From Methylobacterium planeticum (GTDB taxonomy: Bacteria; Pseudomonadota; Alphaproteobacteria; Rhizobiales; Beijerinckiaceae): a DNA stretch of 64,000 nt. The first letter of the stretch is position 1, and each line of letters starts with the position of its first letter. The stretch covers positions 62,001 through 126,000 of the forward strand of contig NZ_VZZJ01000004.1 in assembly GCF_008806345.1 (NCBI RefSeq), written 5' to 3'. The notes beneath the pieces were generated by a model, which was not told the origin of the DNA, ran no database searches, and worked only from the letters and a program-made list of their open reading frames with translations. Shown piece by piece: positions 28,501 through 36,229 of the stretch. Position numbers and translations under genes: made by a program.

Positions 28501-29759
28501 ACGCCTGCCCCGGTCTCCGCGAGGGTGCGCGCCACCTGCCCGGCATTGTCGGCCAGCGTCGTGGTCAGGATGCCGCCGGTGCGCTCGAACGAGCGGGTAA
28601 CCTCCGCGGCACGATTCTCGAGGGATTGGGTCAGCGCGTCGCCGACTTCCGTCAGGCTTCCGCGCACCCCCTCGCTCGTCGTGACGAGGCGTTGGATCAG
28701 GTCGTCGCCGCGGCCCGACATCACCTCGACCACGCGGTCGCCGGCTTCGCCGAGGGCGGCCGTGATGGCATCGCCCCGGGTGCCGAGGGCGCTCGTGATC
28801 GCGTCGCCACGCACGTCGAGGGCGGAGGTGACGCGGTCGCCGGCACCCGTCATCGCCGTCACGATGCGCTCGGCCGCTCCTTCGAGTTCCTGGGTCAGGC
28901 TCTGATGCGAGCCCGTGATCGCGCCGCGCACGCGCTCGGCATTCGCCACGATCGACTCGCGCTGCGCGACGAGCTCGTCGACCAGCGACCGGATCCGGAT
29001 CTCGTTGTCCGAGTAGGCCCGCTCGAGGGTCGCGATCTCCCCGCGGACCAGCGTCTCCAGTTCACCCGCGCGGGCGAGGGCGCGCTCGACGCCGTCGCCG
29101 ACCGCCGCGACCTCGCGGCGGACGGTCTGGGACATGGTGAGCACGGCGTCGGTCGAGAAGCTCTCCGGCTCGGCGAGACGGATCGCGACCTCGCCGACCG
29201 CGCGGGCGACGAGCCGCATCTCCTGCGCGCGGACCGCCAGCATGGCGGTGATCAGGAACAGCATGATCGGGCCGGCGACCGCGGCGGCGCCGACCGCCCC
29301 CTGGATCGCCGTGAGGCCGAGCAGGAAGCCCTTGAGATCGCCGCCGGACTGGCTCCAGGCGAGGGCGATCAGGCTATTGAGCCAGACGAAGCCAGCGATT
29401 GCGGCGATGAGGTAGGGCGTGCGAGAGGGCCGCACCCGCAGGGTCTGCTGCAGGATTCCGATGTTGCGGCGGTCGTCGTTGGCCACGAGCGAGCGGTCGG
29501 GGGGAAGGAGGCCGCCCTCGCGGTGGGGGCGGTTGCGGTCCGGCGGCGGAACGTCCGAGGCGAGGCGCTCGTCCATGTCGAGGCGGGGCATCTGGCGACC
29601 CGGGGGCTCGTTCAGCGGGTCGTTGTCGCCGACGTCGGGCAGGCGCGGTTCCGAGCGCTTCTCGGCCTCGTTCGGCGTCAGGATGTCGAGGTTCAGCGCC
29701 TGCTCGATCGCAGACAGCGCCGCCTCCGCCGGATCCTTCAGCTTCTTCTCGGTGGCCAT
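22593..29759 (-). CDS. gpr: Growth-pole-ring (GPR/RgsE)-like giant coiled-coil membrane protein
   Basis: At 2388 residues this is the largest gene in the window. A polar N terminus (1-100, with ALSAIEQALNLD) leads into two or three transmembrane helices (about 106-180). About 1900 residues of 11-residue apolipoprotein-like repeats (units such as RTAALTDRVEARTE and VFDERLRAFDGFVES) follow, then a Pro/Ala linker (about 2180-2280) and a conserved C-terminal globular end (ISTDIAWMIEHRTAVDLWERYRRG). The architecture is that of Agrobacterium GPR and Sinorhizobium RgsE, which form a ring at the growing pole and organise polar growth. Internal DNA repeats have a 99-bp period (24963 versus 25062). The ATG at 29759 is preferred over 29786. 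Confidence 0.88.
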   Translation of the reverse strand: MATEKKLKDPAEAALSAIEQALNLDILTPNEAEKRSEPRLPDVGDNDPLNEPPGRQMPRLDMDERLASDVPPPDRNRPHREGGLLPPDRSLVANDDRRNIGILQQTLRVRPSRTPYLIAAIAGFVWLNSLIALAWSQSGGDLKGFLLGLTAIQGAVGAAAVAGPIMLFLITAMLAVRAQEMRLVARAVGEVAIRLAEPESFSTDAVLTMSQTVRREVAAVGDGVERALARAGELETLVRGEIATLERAYSDNEIRIRSLVDELVAQRESIVANAERVRGAITGSHQSLTQELEGAAERIVTAMTGAGDRVTSALDVRGDAITSALGTRGDAITAALGEAGDRVVEVMSGRGDDLIQRLVTTSEGVRGSLTEVGDALTQSLENRAAEVTRSFERTGGILTTTLADNAGQVARTLAETGAGVIDALNRQGTDVRESFERSASALETAFLSRGGELTERFTSTGGEITARFAEIGDNLRTHFATTGAALTDDIAHRGASLRSEIETAGTGVADMIEARGRETQAGLALTASGIIESFTARTGQVRDELVGSAERIAETVGSRGGELSDRIEAVAGRLHETITVHGGGLESSLNATGERVGDLFAQRAREAAATLETAFADLGRTFESNASEAVASLRGSVETLGSEIGSRTAEVADIFRRSAEETTVAVGASSAEAAQALRRSAAGATGELEARTVEAVQIFERRLSATASELADRTAQAADMLQRATESATGTAARHSADLASRFTEVTNALREVSEHTAGALETHTSGVLARFRETAEGVHGEVGGRVETAVTGLRQAMRELQEELSQRAEEASGVFARAAKGFGTELATRISDVESAFGTHSRSMTDLIANHTDEAHTRLASTGRDIVLAVASQGARVADALTQTGATFAETAESRAKAMDDVLGNRLAALQETIARGDILADRISRDTTALSEVVTGRLEEMDRVITVQGKAVAESIAERAREAREVVETHLGALEDRSTKRSAEIGETFASLVSHIDGHLGARATALNEALIVRTGEMARIMAEGGRDLVQALDTRAEGMAQDIATRSASLGDVLGARSAEIGDRLDRQTQELARQLEEGAGRFDTGVIARLDAISAALEERSRLIDETFGSQAFEAIRLIETRTRAVDEDLAARTRELVSLIETRTTDVDTSLAERARALVAAVEQQAHSADVALAAQAETIRTAFSERADQLGHLIDQRTAAMATELDEKGRMVFGAIGGRVTELARLFDTGGNSLGELIERRGESVLAKLRETIAEADRMLGDGEGRLGRTLDTRTSDISALLDEGVRTVHGLLDDRTNQIRVLLDSHATTLSSNLDGHMGPLHEALSDRGRELVDTIETTLGKAAGTLDARTREIGSLFDERLEALDHLVEGRGTHLAETMDSRTQGLRSLFDEVVHVLDGLVDSRAAALTGHVESRAQAIGTVFDRRIAELESLVEGRGTQLAATMDHSMQGLRSLFDEVLGGLDQLVESRGAALTGQAEARTRALTALFDERLRALDELVQGRGSHIAETMDQRTQSLRGLLDEVIGAFDGLVESRTAALTDRVEARTENLASVFDERLRAFDGFVESRTAALTDRVEARTETLASVFDERLRALDGLVEGRTAAFARLVEERGSALTESVDTRSEAFTARIDSRMKTFATLVAARGDALATAFDDRHDAYAVLVDERMASMIAILDERANSHAALADAHTAALASVLDERNAAVDAIIDERNQQMTTGFERRANALGTLVDSRGDALARRLAESAERIIRAIEERGGALVETVDGRGQAVAETMGTNIERLRAVIDGPALQLADALAERGQAIERALSETGAPLVETLRQRTEELAAQSSESARLLRTAIDDGAAKSIAGLSETNDRLRRDLHSVLVRIETANEALRDLVSSAADNLGSIEGGLAGRVHQIESALSEIAAETSRATEGVSAQVATLQDVAQGALREARELAAVLDGHGRTLTDQAGAHVRALTGAASSLQTVEGRLSETLSGRQEAIASALSGIEARSSDLEAQSARFGEMIEGTLQAAEERARDVGARLSESAKQASAAVSGEFERLRNGAGSESDRTTEQVRATIEAASQQMRAVFEEAQDQFGKSVSGMREMASTIRSELGATRADLQRGVLEIPRETQDATSEMRRVVSDQIKALNELSALVSRSNRAVDVAQPQAAEQRRVAEAGRSAPAPVRPAVAAPAPAAKVTPPAAAPSSAPRPAQAQARVEAPAPRATAQPRAAQGGDKRGWLSDLLTRASLDDEEVSPARDVKAEGGKGESAGSRTTLDTISTDIAWMIEHRTAVDLWERYRRGEPNLFTPRIYTAQGRQTFEEIQRRYRGEAEFRRTVDRYVNEFERLLGDVSKNDTDSKRADAYLTSETGKVYTMLAHASGRFEGA
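24937..25150. repeat. 99-bp tandem repeats inside the gpr-like gene
   Basis: Two adjacent, highly similar 99-bp units encode 33 residues each, i.e. three 11-residue helical repeats (RVEARTE...SVFDERLRA). They differ mainly at silent positions. This is the clearest example of the degenerate repeats that make up most of the gene and could allow length change by recombination. Confidence 0.75.
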
Positions 29760-30026
29760 GCAACGCCTCGTTACGCGCAGTCTCACCCGGCCGGCCGCGC
29801 CCGGTGGGGAGACACAAATTGCCGTTTACCAAGGAAGTTTAGACCTCGCTGCCGGCCCCGGATACCCGAGCCGTCGAGCGCGCCCAAAAAACCTTAACGG
29901 AATGGTTACCAAGCCACGGGGCCTGCTCCCGCCGCAGCTGTATCCCATGGCGGAGCATGGTTTAAACGGTTGCCAACCCGGCGCGGCCCGGCTGTGGATA
30001 GCATCGAGCACCGAGGAAATGCACGC

Positions 30027-30347
30027 GTGGATCCGGCCATCGACCGAACCCATCTGGCGGCCCAGACCTGCGGCGACAGCGACCTCGCGCGGGAGGTCCT
30101 CGGGCTGTTCGCGCGGCAATGCCGGGACCTTCTCCCCGGGATCGCCGATGCCGGGCTCGATGCGCCGACCCGGGCCGACCTCGCCCACACCCTGAAGGGG
30201 AGCGCGCTCGGGGTCGGCGCCCTCGGGGTGGCGGGTGCCAGCACCATCGTCGAGGAGGCCCTGCGGCAGGGCCGGGACAGCGCCGATCCGGTCCGGATCC
30301 TGGAGGCGCGGGTCGCCGCGGCCCTGGAAGAAATCATGAACGATTAG
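30027..30347 (+). CDS. Stand-alone Hpt phosphotransfer protein
   Basis: The 106-residue protein is a single Hpt helical domain with the phospho-acceptor in LAHTLKGSALGVGA (His54). It has no kinase or receiver domain, so it would shuttle phosphate between other partners. The GTG start at 30027 has GAGGA nine bases upstream and puts the domain at the N terminus. It diverges from the GPR-like gene with 267 bp between start codons. That arrangement may reflect shared control, but the partner is unknown. Confidence 0.86.
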   Translation: MDPAIDRTHLAAQTCGDSDLAREVLGLFARQCRDLLPGIADAGLDAPTRADLAHTLKGSALGVGALGVAGASTIVEEALRQGRDSADPVRILEARVAAALEEIMND

Positions 30348-30445
30348 GCCGGATCCGGGCCCGCTCCCGCGCCTGCGGCAAATCGGGTCGCGCGCTGACC
30401 GGGCGGAACCGGCCCGGCCCTGGCGCGTGATGCCGGGGAAATCGG

Positions 30446-30505
30446 AAGCCGGGAGTCCGGAGCCCAAGCCGGGAGCCCGGAGCCCAAGCCGGGAGCCCGG
30501 AGCCC
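30446..30505. repeat. Three 20-bp tandem repeats
   Basis: Three direct copies of AAGCCGGGAGCCCGGAGCCC fill 30446-30505 exactly; the first has one substitution. They lie in the gap between the Hpt and ferredoxin genes and each contains a small GGGAGCCC-type inverted symmetry. The copy number could vary by slippage. Confidence 0.9.
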
Positions 30506-30614
30506 AAGAATCCGGACGCGCGGCGCCATGGCGCTTGCAATCCGGGGCCAGCCCCTCCAATCAGGCGCGCGCCGCGCAACAGATCTCACCCGTTGCACGA
30601 GCCCGGAGCGAGCG

Positions 30615-30935
30615 ATGCCGAAGATCACCTACATCGACCATGCCGGCACGGCCAGGGCGGTCGAGGGCGCGGTCGGTGCGACCGTGATGGAGACGGCGCT
30701 CCGCAACAACGTCCCGGGCATCGATGCGGAATGCGGCGGCGCCTGCGCCTGCGCGACCTGCCACGTCTACGTGGACGAGGCCTGGGCCGAGGCGGTGGGG
30801 CCGGCGGTCGACATGGAGCAGGACATGCTCGACTTCGCCTCGGACGTGCGGGCGAATTCGCGGCTCTGCTGCCAGATCCGGATCACGCCGGAACTCGACG
30901 GTCTGACCGTCACGACCCCGGCGCGCCAGGGCTGA
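30615..30935 (+). CDS. Adrenodoxin-type [2Fe-2S] ferredoxin
   Basis: A 106-residue plant/adrenodoxin-like ferredoxin. The four cluster ligands follow the spacing of the ISC/adrenodoxin class: Cys40, Cys46, Cys49 (CX5CX2C) and Cys86 (CX36C). Helical residues [10 protein letters not shown] between them form the usual partner-interaction region. It would carry electrons for iron-sulfur assembly or a cytochrome P450/hydroxylase. GGAG lies just upstream of the ATG at 30615. It converges on the VWA gene, with three bases between stops. Confidence 0.94.
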   Translation: MPKITYIDHAGTARAVEGAVGATVMETALRNNVPGIDAECGGACACATCHVYVDEAWAEAVGPAVDMEQDMLDFASDVRANSRLCCQIRITPELDGLTVTTPARQG

Positions 30936-30938
30936 GGC

Positions 30939-32114
30939 TCAGCGCACAAGGGCCCGCATCGCCTCGTCCAGTCCCTCGAGGGTGAGGGGGTACATCCGGC
31001 CGCCGAAGATCTGCCGCACCATGCCGATGGATTGCGTGTAGGCCCAATGGTCCCGCGCCACCGGGTTGAGCCAGACGGCCTTGGGGAAATGGTCGAGCAC
31101 CCGCTGCAACGCGACCGCGCCCGCCTCCTCGTTCCAGTGCTCCACCGAGCCGCCCGGCATCGCGATCTCGTAGGGGCTCATCGAGGCGTCGCCGACGAAG
31201 ACCACGCGGTAATCGGACGGGTAGGTGCGGATCACGTCGAGGAGGGGCGTGCGCGCGTCGTGGCGCCGCCGGTTCTCGGTCCAGACGGCCTCGTAGGGGC
31301 AGTTGTGGAAATAGAAGTGCGCGAAGTGCTTGAACTCCGAGCGCGCCGCCGAGAACAGCTCCTCGGCACGCTCGATGTGCCAGTCCATCGAGCCGCCGAC
31401 ATCGAGGAAGAGCAGCACCTTCACGGCGTTGCGCCGCTCCGGCCGGAGCTTCACGTCGAGGTAGCCCTGGCGCGCGCTCTCGCGGATCGTCCCATCGAGG
31501 TCGAGTTCCTCGGCGGCGCCGCTGCGGGCGAAGCGGCGGAGCCGCCGCAGCGCGAGCCGCATGTTGCGGGTGCCGAGCTCGACGCCGTCGTCGAGGTCGC
31601 GGAACTCCCGCTTGTCCCAGACCTTCACGGCCCGGAAGTTCCGGTTGCCGTCCTGCCCGATGCGGATGCCCTCGGGGTTGTAGCCGTAGGCGCCGAACGG
31701 GGAGGTGCCCCCCGTGCCGATCCATTTCGAGCCGCCCTGATGGCGCTCCGTCTGCTCGGCGAGGCGCCGCTTCAGGGTCTCGAACAGGCTGTCCCAGCCG
31801 AGCGCCTCCATCTCGGCCTTCTCGGCATCGGTCAGGTACTTGTCCGCGAGGCGGCGCAGCCACGCCTCCGGGATGGCGGCGGGCGCGACGGCCTCGCCCA
31901 TCGTGTCGAGGCCCCTGAAAACCGAGCCGAAGACGCGGTCGAAGCGGTCGAGGTTGCGCTCGTCCTTGACCAGCACCGTGCGGGCCAGGAGGTAGAAATC
32001 CTCGACCCGCTTCTCCGCGAGGTCGCGCTCCAGGGCGCCGAGCAGGGTGAGGTACTCGCGCAGCGTGACGGGGACCTTGGCATCGCGGAGCGCGGTGAAG
32101 AACTGCAGAAGCAT
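30939..32114 (-). CDS. VWA domain protein, CoxE-like
   Basis: The 391-residue protein begins MLLQFFTALRDAKVPVTLREYL, the standard start of this family. It carries a C-terminal von Willebrand A domain in which the MIDAS motif reads FLDVGGSMD rather than DxSGS. Relatives act with a MoxR AAA+ ATPase in metallo-enzyme or complex maturation. The MoxR-type partner usually found next door is instead at 36992-37843, on the other strand. An upstream in-frame start at 32132 is possible but the ATG at 32114 fits the family. Confidence 0.9.
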   Translation of the reverse strand: MLLQFFTALRDAKVPVTLREYLTLLGALERDLAEKRVEDFYLLARTVLVKDERNLDRFDRVFGSVFRGLDTMGEAVAPAAIPEAWLRRLADKYLTDAEKAEMEALGWDSLFETLKRRLAEQTERHQGGSKWIGTGGTSPFGAYGYNPEGIRIGQDGNRNFRAVKVWDKREFRDLDDGVELGTRNMRLALRRLRRFARSGAAEELDLDGTIRESARQGYLDVKLRPERRNAVKVLLFLDVGGSMDWHIERAEELFSAARSEFKHFAHFYFHNCPYEAVWTENRRRHDARTPLLDVIRTYPSDYRVVFVGDASMSPYEIAMPGGSVEHWNEEAGAVALQRVLDHFPKAVWLNPVARDHWAYTQSIGMVRQIFGGRMYPLTLEGLDEAMRALVR

Positions 32115-32424
32115 GCCGGGACAACGCGCCATGGCCGCCGCGAGGTCAAGCCGGAGCCTCCGCGCCGCGGCCTCGGCGGCCGGGGCCCGTCCCGGCCCGG
32201 CCAGCCGGCCGGGCGGCGCGTCGGCGCAGCTTGGCCGGATGCCGGCGCGACCTTAACCATGAGGAAGAGCCGGAATATCTGTGCATAAGAGTCGGGATCT
32301 GTTGATAGCTGGCCTGAATGCCCTCGTAGACAGGTCCGCACTGTCATCGAAATCAAGCAGGGCGGGCGCAAATGCTTGAAGGGTCTGGAAAGACGTTCTC
32401 CGACTGAGGTCAGGGAGACATCCG
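32115..32424. other. Intergenic region before the 32.4-kb hypothetical gene
   Basis: This 310-bp divergent region between the VWA gene and the hypothetical gene should hold both promoters. It is visibly less GC-rich around 32260-32400 than the flanking genes, as expected for a promoter. I cannot point to a specific -35/-10 pair, repeat or RNA. Confidence 0.5.
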
Positions 32425-32856
32425 ATGGCGGTCGTTTTGCGCTCGTTGAGCGATTTCAAGCGTTTCCTGGCGACCCCGGGAGCGGTGATCCAGATCGTCC
32501 AGAACACCTTCATGGACCGGCAATCCCCGGCCGGCCAGGAAGCCTACCGGGCCAAGGGCATGTACGAGCCCCGCACCGTGCAGGCGCTGTCCCGGAAGGC
32601 CGCGGTGTTCTCGGTGAAGGGGCACCCGACCACGGTCTGGCTCTACTGGGACAAGGGCGTGCGCCGCTGGCGCTTCTCCGGCGACACGGTCGCGGTCCCC
32701 CTCGAGACCGCCCTCGGGCCGCCCGACGAGATCATCTACCGCTGCAGCTTCGCGGAGGGCTGGGAGCCGGCCGAGCGCAAGGCCGCCCGCCGGGCCCGGG
32801 CGGCGCGCGAGCGCGCCCGCGCCGGCGCCGACGAGGGCGTCACGCCCCCGCCCTGA
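32425..32856 (+). CDS. Conserved hypothetical protein
   Basis: The 143-residue protein is not recognised. It is probably a cytoplasmic alpha/beta fold: VLRSLSDFKRFLATPGAVIQIVQ at the start and a central strand pair around KAAVFSVKGHPTTVWLYWDKGVRRWRF. It ends in a basic Arg/Ala-rich tail (AARRARAARERARAG) that could bind nucleic acid. GGGAGA precedes the ATG at 32425 by about 10 bases. It is transcribed alone and converges on the Kef-type gene. Confidence 0.75.
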   Translation: MAVVLRSLSDFKRFLATPGAVIQIVQNTFMDRQSPAGQEAYRAKGMYEPRTVQALSRKAAVFSVKGHPTTVWLYWDKGVRRWRFSGDTVAVPLETALGPPDEIIYRCSFAEGWEPAERKAARRARAARERARAGADEGVTPPP

Positions 32857-32861
32857 GCCCG

Positions 32862-34706
32862 TCAGGCCTGCTTGCTCACGGGGGCGGCGGGCTCGGTGCC
32901 GGCGGCGGGCTCGCGGGCCGCCACCGCCTTGCCGACCGTCCGCCGGGCCTGGAAGGCGGGGCGCGCCTCGGCCTCCCGGCCCTTGAGCATGACCCGGTAC
33001 TCGTCGCGCCGCTCGTGAATCGAGGCGATGACGAGGCCCATCGGCACCCCGACATCGACCAGAACCGCCTCCGAGAGCTGCAACGAGGCCTCGATGGTCT
33101 CCGGGACGGCGTCGTCGACCCCGAGCTCGTAGAGGGCGGTGGCGTGGCGCGCGTCGCGGGCCCGGGCGACGATCGTGAGGTCGCGCCGCTCCGCGCGGGC
33201 GGCCTCGACCACGGCCTCGACCGCCCTCGGGTTGTCGAGGGTCACGACCAGTGCCCGCGCGCTGGCGATGTCGCAGCGGCGCAGCAGCTCGGCATTGGCG
33301 GAATCCCCGAAATAGACCGGGTTGCCGAGGCGGCGCTGCTCGGTCACCCGCGCGGCGTCCGAGTCGAGGGCGAGGTACGGGATCTTGTGCCGGGCCAGCA
33401 TCTCGCCGACGAGGCGCCCGACCCGGCCGTAGCCCGCGATGATGACCCGGTTCTGCTGCCTGTCCGGCGGCGGCTCGGCCCGGGCCCGGCCGAGATTCGC
33501 GTTCGAGATGCGCCGGCTCGCGCGGCGCCCCAGCACCGCGAGGCCGGGGATCGCCACCATGGTGACGGTGGTGACGATGAGGGCCGCGCCGCCGACCGGC
33601 TCCGGCACCAGCCCGGTCGCCACCGCGCCGCCGATCAGCACGAAGGCGAACTCGCCGCCGGGCCCGAGGAGGAGCGCGGCCTCGAGCGCCACCGGGCGGG
33701 TGATCTTCATGACCGGGGCGGCGAGGAGCACCATCGCGGCCTTGATCACCATCAGGGCGAGGGCGAGCCCCAGGATGGTGCCGGGCGTCGCGACGAGCTG
33801 GGCCGGGTCGAGGTTCATGCCCACCGACACGAAGAAGACGCCGAGGAGCAGCCCCTTGAACGGGTCGATCGTCGCCTCGATCGCCCGGCGATACTCGGTC
33901 TCGGCGAGCAGGAGGCCGGCCACGAAGGCGCCGAGCGTCATCGAGAGCCCGCTCGCGGCGGCGGTCAGGGCCGTCGCCACGATGACGAGAAGGCAGGCCG
34001 CCATGAACAGCTCGGGGGATTTCGTCCGCGCCACCAGCTGGAACAGGGGGCGCAGGGCGAGGCGGCCCGCGACCACGATCAGCACCAGGGCGACGGCGGC
34101 CTGGCCGAGGGCCAGCGCGAGGGCGGCGCCCGCGTTGGTCCCGTCGGAGCGCCCGAGCACCGCGATGGCGAACAGGATCGGGGCGACCGCGAGATCCTGG
34201 AACAGCAGCACGGCGAAGCTCGCCCGGCCCGCCGGCGTGTTCAGCCGCTTCTGCTCGGCCAGCACCGGCAGCACCACCGCCGTCGAGGACAGGGCCAGCG
34301 CGAGCCCGACGATGATCGAGGCGGCGAGCGGCACGCGCAGCCCGTACAGGATCGTGCCGAGCACGAGGGCCGAGGCCAGGACCTGGATGGAGCCGAGCCC
34401 GAAGACGAGGCGCCGCAGCGTCCGCAGCCGCTCCCAGGACAGCTCCACCCCGATCATGAACATCAGGAAGATCACGCCGAACTCGGCGAGGTGCGAGATC
34501 TCGGTCCGGTTCGAGATCGTGAACAGCGAGACCCAGCGATAGCTGTCGGCGAGGCGCCCGAGGCCGAAGGGCCCGAGCAGCGCGCCGGCGCCGATGAACC
34601 CGAGCACCGGGCTGATGCGCAGGCGATGGAACAGCGGCACCACGATCCCCGCGGTGACGAGGAAGAGGATGGCTTCCTTGTAGGAGCCGGCGTGGACCTC
34701 TGGCAT
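32862..34706 (-). CDS. Kef/CPA2-type monovalent cation:proton antiporter with RCK domain
   Basis: The 614-residue protein has a CPA2 membrane domain of about 12 helices (to about 385), including GFIGAGALLGPFGLG and ALSSTAVVLPVL. A cytoplasmic RCK/TrkA-N domain follows (VIIAGYGRVGRLVGEML, near 420), ending in a shorter, basic C-terminal region. The architecture fits KefB/KefC or YbaL. Ion choice and glutathione control cannot be read here. The ATG at 34706 precedes the first helix and is preferred over upstream starts. Confidence 0.93.
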   Translation of the reverse strand: MPEVHAGSYKEAILFLVTAGIVVPLFHRLRISPVLGFIGAGALLGPFGLGRLADSYRWVSLFTISNRTEISHLAEFGVIFLMFMIGVELSWERLRTLRRLVFGLGSIQVLASALVLGTILYGLRVPLAASIIVGLALALSSTAVVLPVLAEQKRLNTPAGRASFAVLLFQDLAVAPILFAIAVLGRSDGTNAGAALALALGQAAVALVLIVVAGRLALRPLFQLVARTKSPELFMAACLLVIVATALTAAASGLSMTLGAFVAGLLLAETEYRRAIEATIDPFKGLLLGVFFVSVGMNLDPAQLVATPGTILGLALALMVIKAAMVLLAAPVMKITRPVALEAALLLGPGGEFAFVLIGGAVATGLVPEPVGGAALIVTTVTMVAIPGLAVLGRRASRRISNANLGRARAEPPPDRQQNRVIIAGYGRVGRLVGEMLARHKIPYLALDSDAARVTEQRRLGNPVYFGDSANAELLRRCDIASARALVVTLDNPRAVEAVVEAARAERRDLTIVARARDARHATALYELGVDDAVPETIEASLQLSEAVLVDVGVPMGLVIASIHERRDEYRVMLKGREAEARPAFQARRTVGKAVAAREPAAGTEPAAPVSKQA

Positions 34707-35026
34707 CGGCGGGTGCTCTAAGCCTTTCCGGCGGGTGACCGTCTGACAGCCCGCAAGCAGGACCGAGGCCGCGATCATGTGGTCCCGGGCTTGCACGAGC
34801 AACCGCAAATGCACGATCGGCCCGTCCGGCACGAGGCTATGCGGCCGAGGGGGCCGCGCGCGCAAGACGCAGGACCCGCGCGCGGCTCGGCATTGGCGTC
34901 GCCAGCGTACGGTTTGCCGTGGACAGGCGTGACGCGGCGCAAAATCGGCACAATGCACGCCTAAGCGCACAGGTTAGCGAAGTGTTAAGCTCAACCCTTC
35001 GTGGCGTAACGGAACCCGAGAGCACG
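34707..35026. other. Intergenic region before the two-gene membrane operon
   Basis: This 320-bp divergent region between the antiporter gene and the membrane operon probably carries both promoters. The last 110 bases, with GTGTTAAGC and GGTTAGCG, are less GC-rich than the rest. I see no convincing promoter pair, inverted repeat or RNA. Confidence 0.5.
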
Positions 35027-36229
35027 ATGCGAAACACGCCCCCGAGCCGAGAGGTCCAGCGCGAGCGCCGCGCCTGGATCCTCGAATCCGACAAGTGGAA
35101 ACACGAGCGCCACGTCGAGAAGGGCTACCGGATCAAGTGGGGCTATGTCGGCATCGCCTACCTCGTCGAGGCGATGGTGATCGGGGCATCGCTCGCCGGC
35201 GCCTGGCTGTTCGCCGGCGTCTACAGCGACGGCGACAGCCACAGCTTCTACTTCATGCTGCTGGCCCCGCTGGTCTACGCCGCCGTCGAGCTCTGCCGGG
35301 TGCCGCTCGGCATCCTGGCCCGGACGCAGCGCTCCTACCTGGTCAGGGCCCTGGCGATCCTGGGCATCATCTTCGCGGCGGGCGTCACCACCAAGTCGGT
35401 GTCGCAGCTCGGCGAGATGATGTTCCACCCGCGCCTGATGGAGGCCGCCAAGACCAGGACCGCCCTCAAGGACGCCCAGGCCGACCGCTCGAGCCTCGAC
35501 ACCCGCATCGCGACCGCCGATTCCCGCGTCGCGCAGTACACGACCGAGCTCGACCAGATCGAGAAGCGCTCGGCCGAGAACGCGGCGCAGCTCGCGGGGC
35601 TTCCGGCCCAGCGCTGCGAGCGCGTCTACGGCACGAACAGCAAGGGCGTGCGCTACCAGAACCTCAAATGCGTCACCGACCCGCGCACCGCCACCATCGC
35701 GGCGAGCGTGAGCAAGGCCTCCAACGACCGTGCCGGCGTCACGAAGCTCCTCGAGGAGGCCCGCACCGCCCGGGCCGGCCTCGACCGGGGCGCCACCGAC
35801 CGCCGGGTCGCCGATGCCGAGCAGAAGTACCGGCAGGCGGTGAACCGCTCGCAGCTCCACTCCTTCACCGCGATGGTCTACGGCGTCGATCCGATCGACG
35901 TCACCGACGCCCAGGTCCACGCCTTCCTGCGCATCTTCGTGTTCGTGCCCGCGCTCTGCGCCGCCTTCGCGTCGACGATCCTGGCGCTCTGCGCCGTCTC
36001 GGTGCGCAAGACCTTCATGGATGAGGACGAGTTCGGGGCCGCGGTGGATCCCGAGGCCTCGACCTACATGCTCGCGCCCTTCGCCGAGGGGATCGTGCGC
36101 GAGGTCAACACCTCGCTTCAGAAATCCGTCCGGGATGCCGTGGCCTCGGGGGCCGCCATCCCCCTCGAGCGGCGCCCCGCGACGGCCCAGAACCAGACAG
36201 CCGCGGGTGGCGCGGGAGCGGGCGCATGA
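35027..36229 (+). CDS. Unrecognised polytopic membrane protein with coiled coil
   Basis: The 400-residue protein is not assignable to a family by eye. Three hydrophobic helices occupy about 38-125, a charged helical stretch likely to be a coiled coil runs from about 135 to 185, and a Cys-x16-Cys segment (CERVYGTNSKGVRYQNLKC) follows. A fourth helix lies near 300-325, before a soluble tail ending in Gly/Ala. The arrangement, with a charged domain between two membrane parts, resembles a sensor or scaffold. Its stop overlaps the start of the next gene by four bases, so the two probably act together. The ATG at 35027 is the only start before the first helix with suitable spacing. Confidence 0.78.
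   Translation: MRNTPPSREVQRERRAWILESDKWKHERHVEKGYRIKWGYVGIAYLVEAMVIGASLAGAWLFAGVYSDGDSHSFYFMLLAPLVYAAVELCRVPLGILARTQRSYLVRALAILGIIFAAGVTTKSVSQLGEMMFHPRLMEAAKTRTALKDAQADRSSLDTRIATADSRVAQYTTELDQIEKRSAENAAQLAGLPAQRCERVYGTNSKGVRYQNLKCVTDPRTATIAASVSKASNDRAGVTKLLEEARTARAGLDRGATDRRVADAEQKYRQAVNRSQLHSFTAMVYGVDPIDVTDAQVHAFLRIFVFVPALCAAFASTILALCAVSVRKTFMDEDEFGAAVDPEASTYMLAPFAEGIVREVNTSLQKSVRDAVASGAAIPLERRPATAQNQTAAGGAGAGA

Noticed and set aside
23859..29897. A 2012-codon open frame on the plus strand, antisense to the gpr-like gene
   Set aside because: It is a shadow of a highly repetitive, GC-biased coding sequence whose codon pattern keeps the opposite strand free of stops. It has no domain, start signal or promoter, and the minus-strand protein has coherent membrane helices, repeats and a conserved C-terminal end.
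29894..29909. A CtrA-like box (TTAA...TTAC) upstream of the gpr-like gene
   Set aside because: The spacing is eight instead of seven and the second half-site is imperfect, so it is not distinguishable from chance.
30446..30505. A CRISPR-like array
   Set aside because: The 20-bp units are directly contiguous with no spacers, and no cas genes are present.
32376..34721. A 781-codon plus-strand frame opposite the Kef-type gene
   Set aside because: Its translation is Gly/Arg/His-rich low complexity with no motif, while the minus strand encodes a complete antiporter with an RCK domain.
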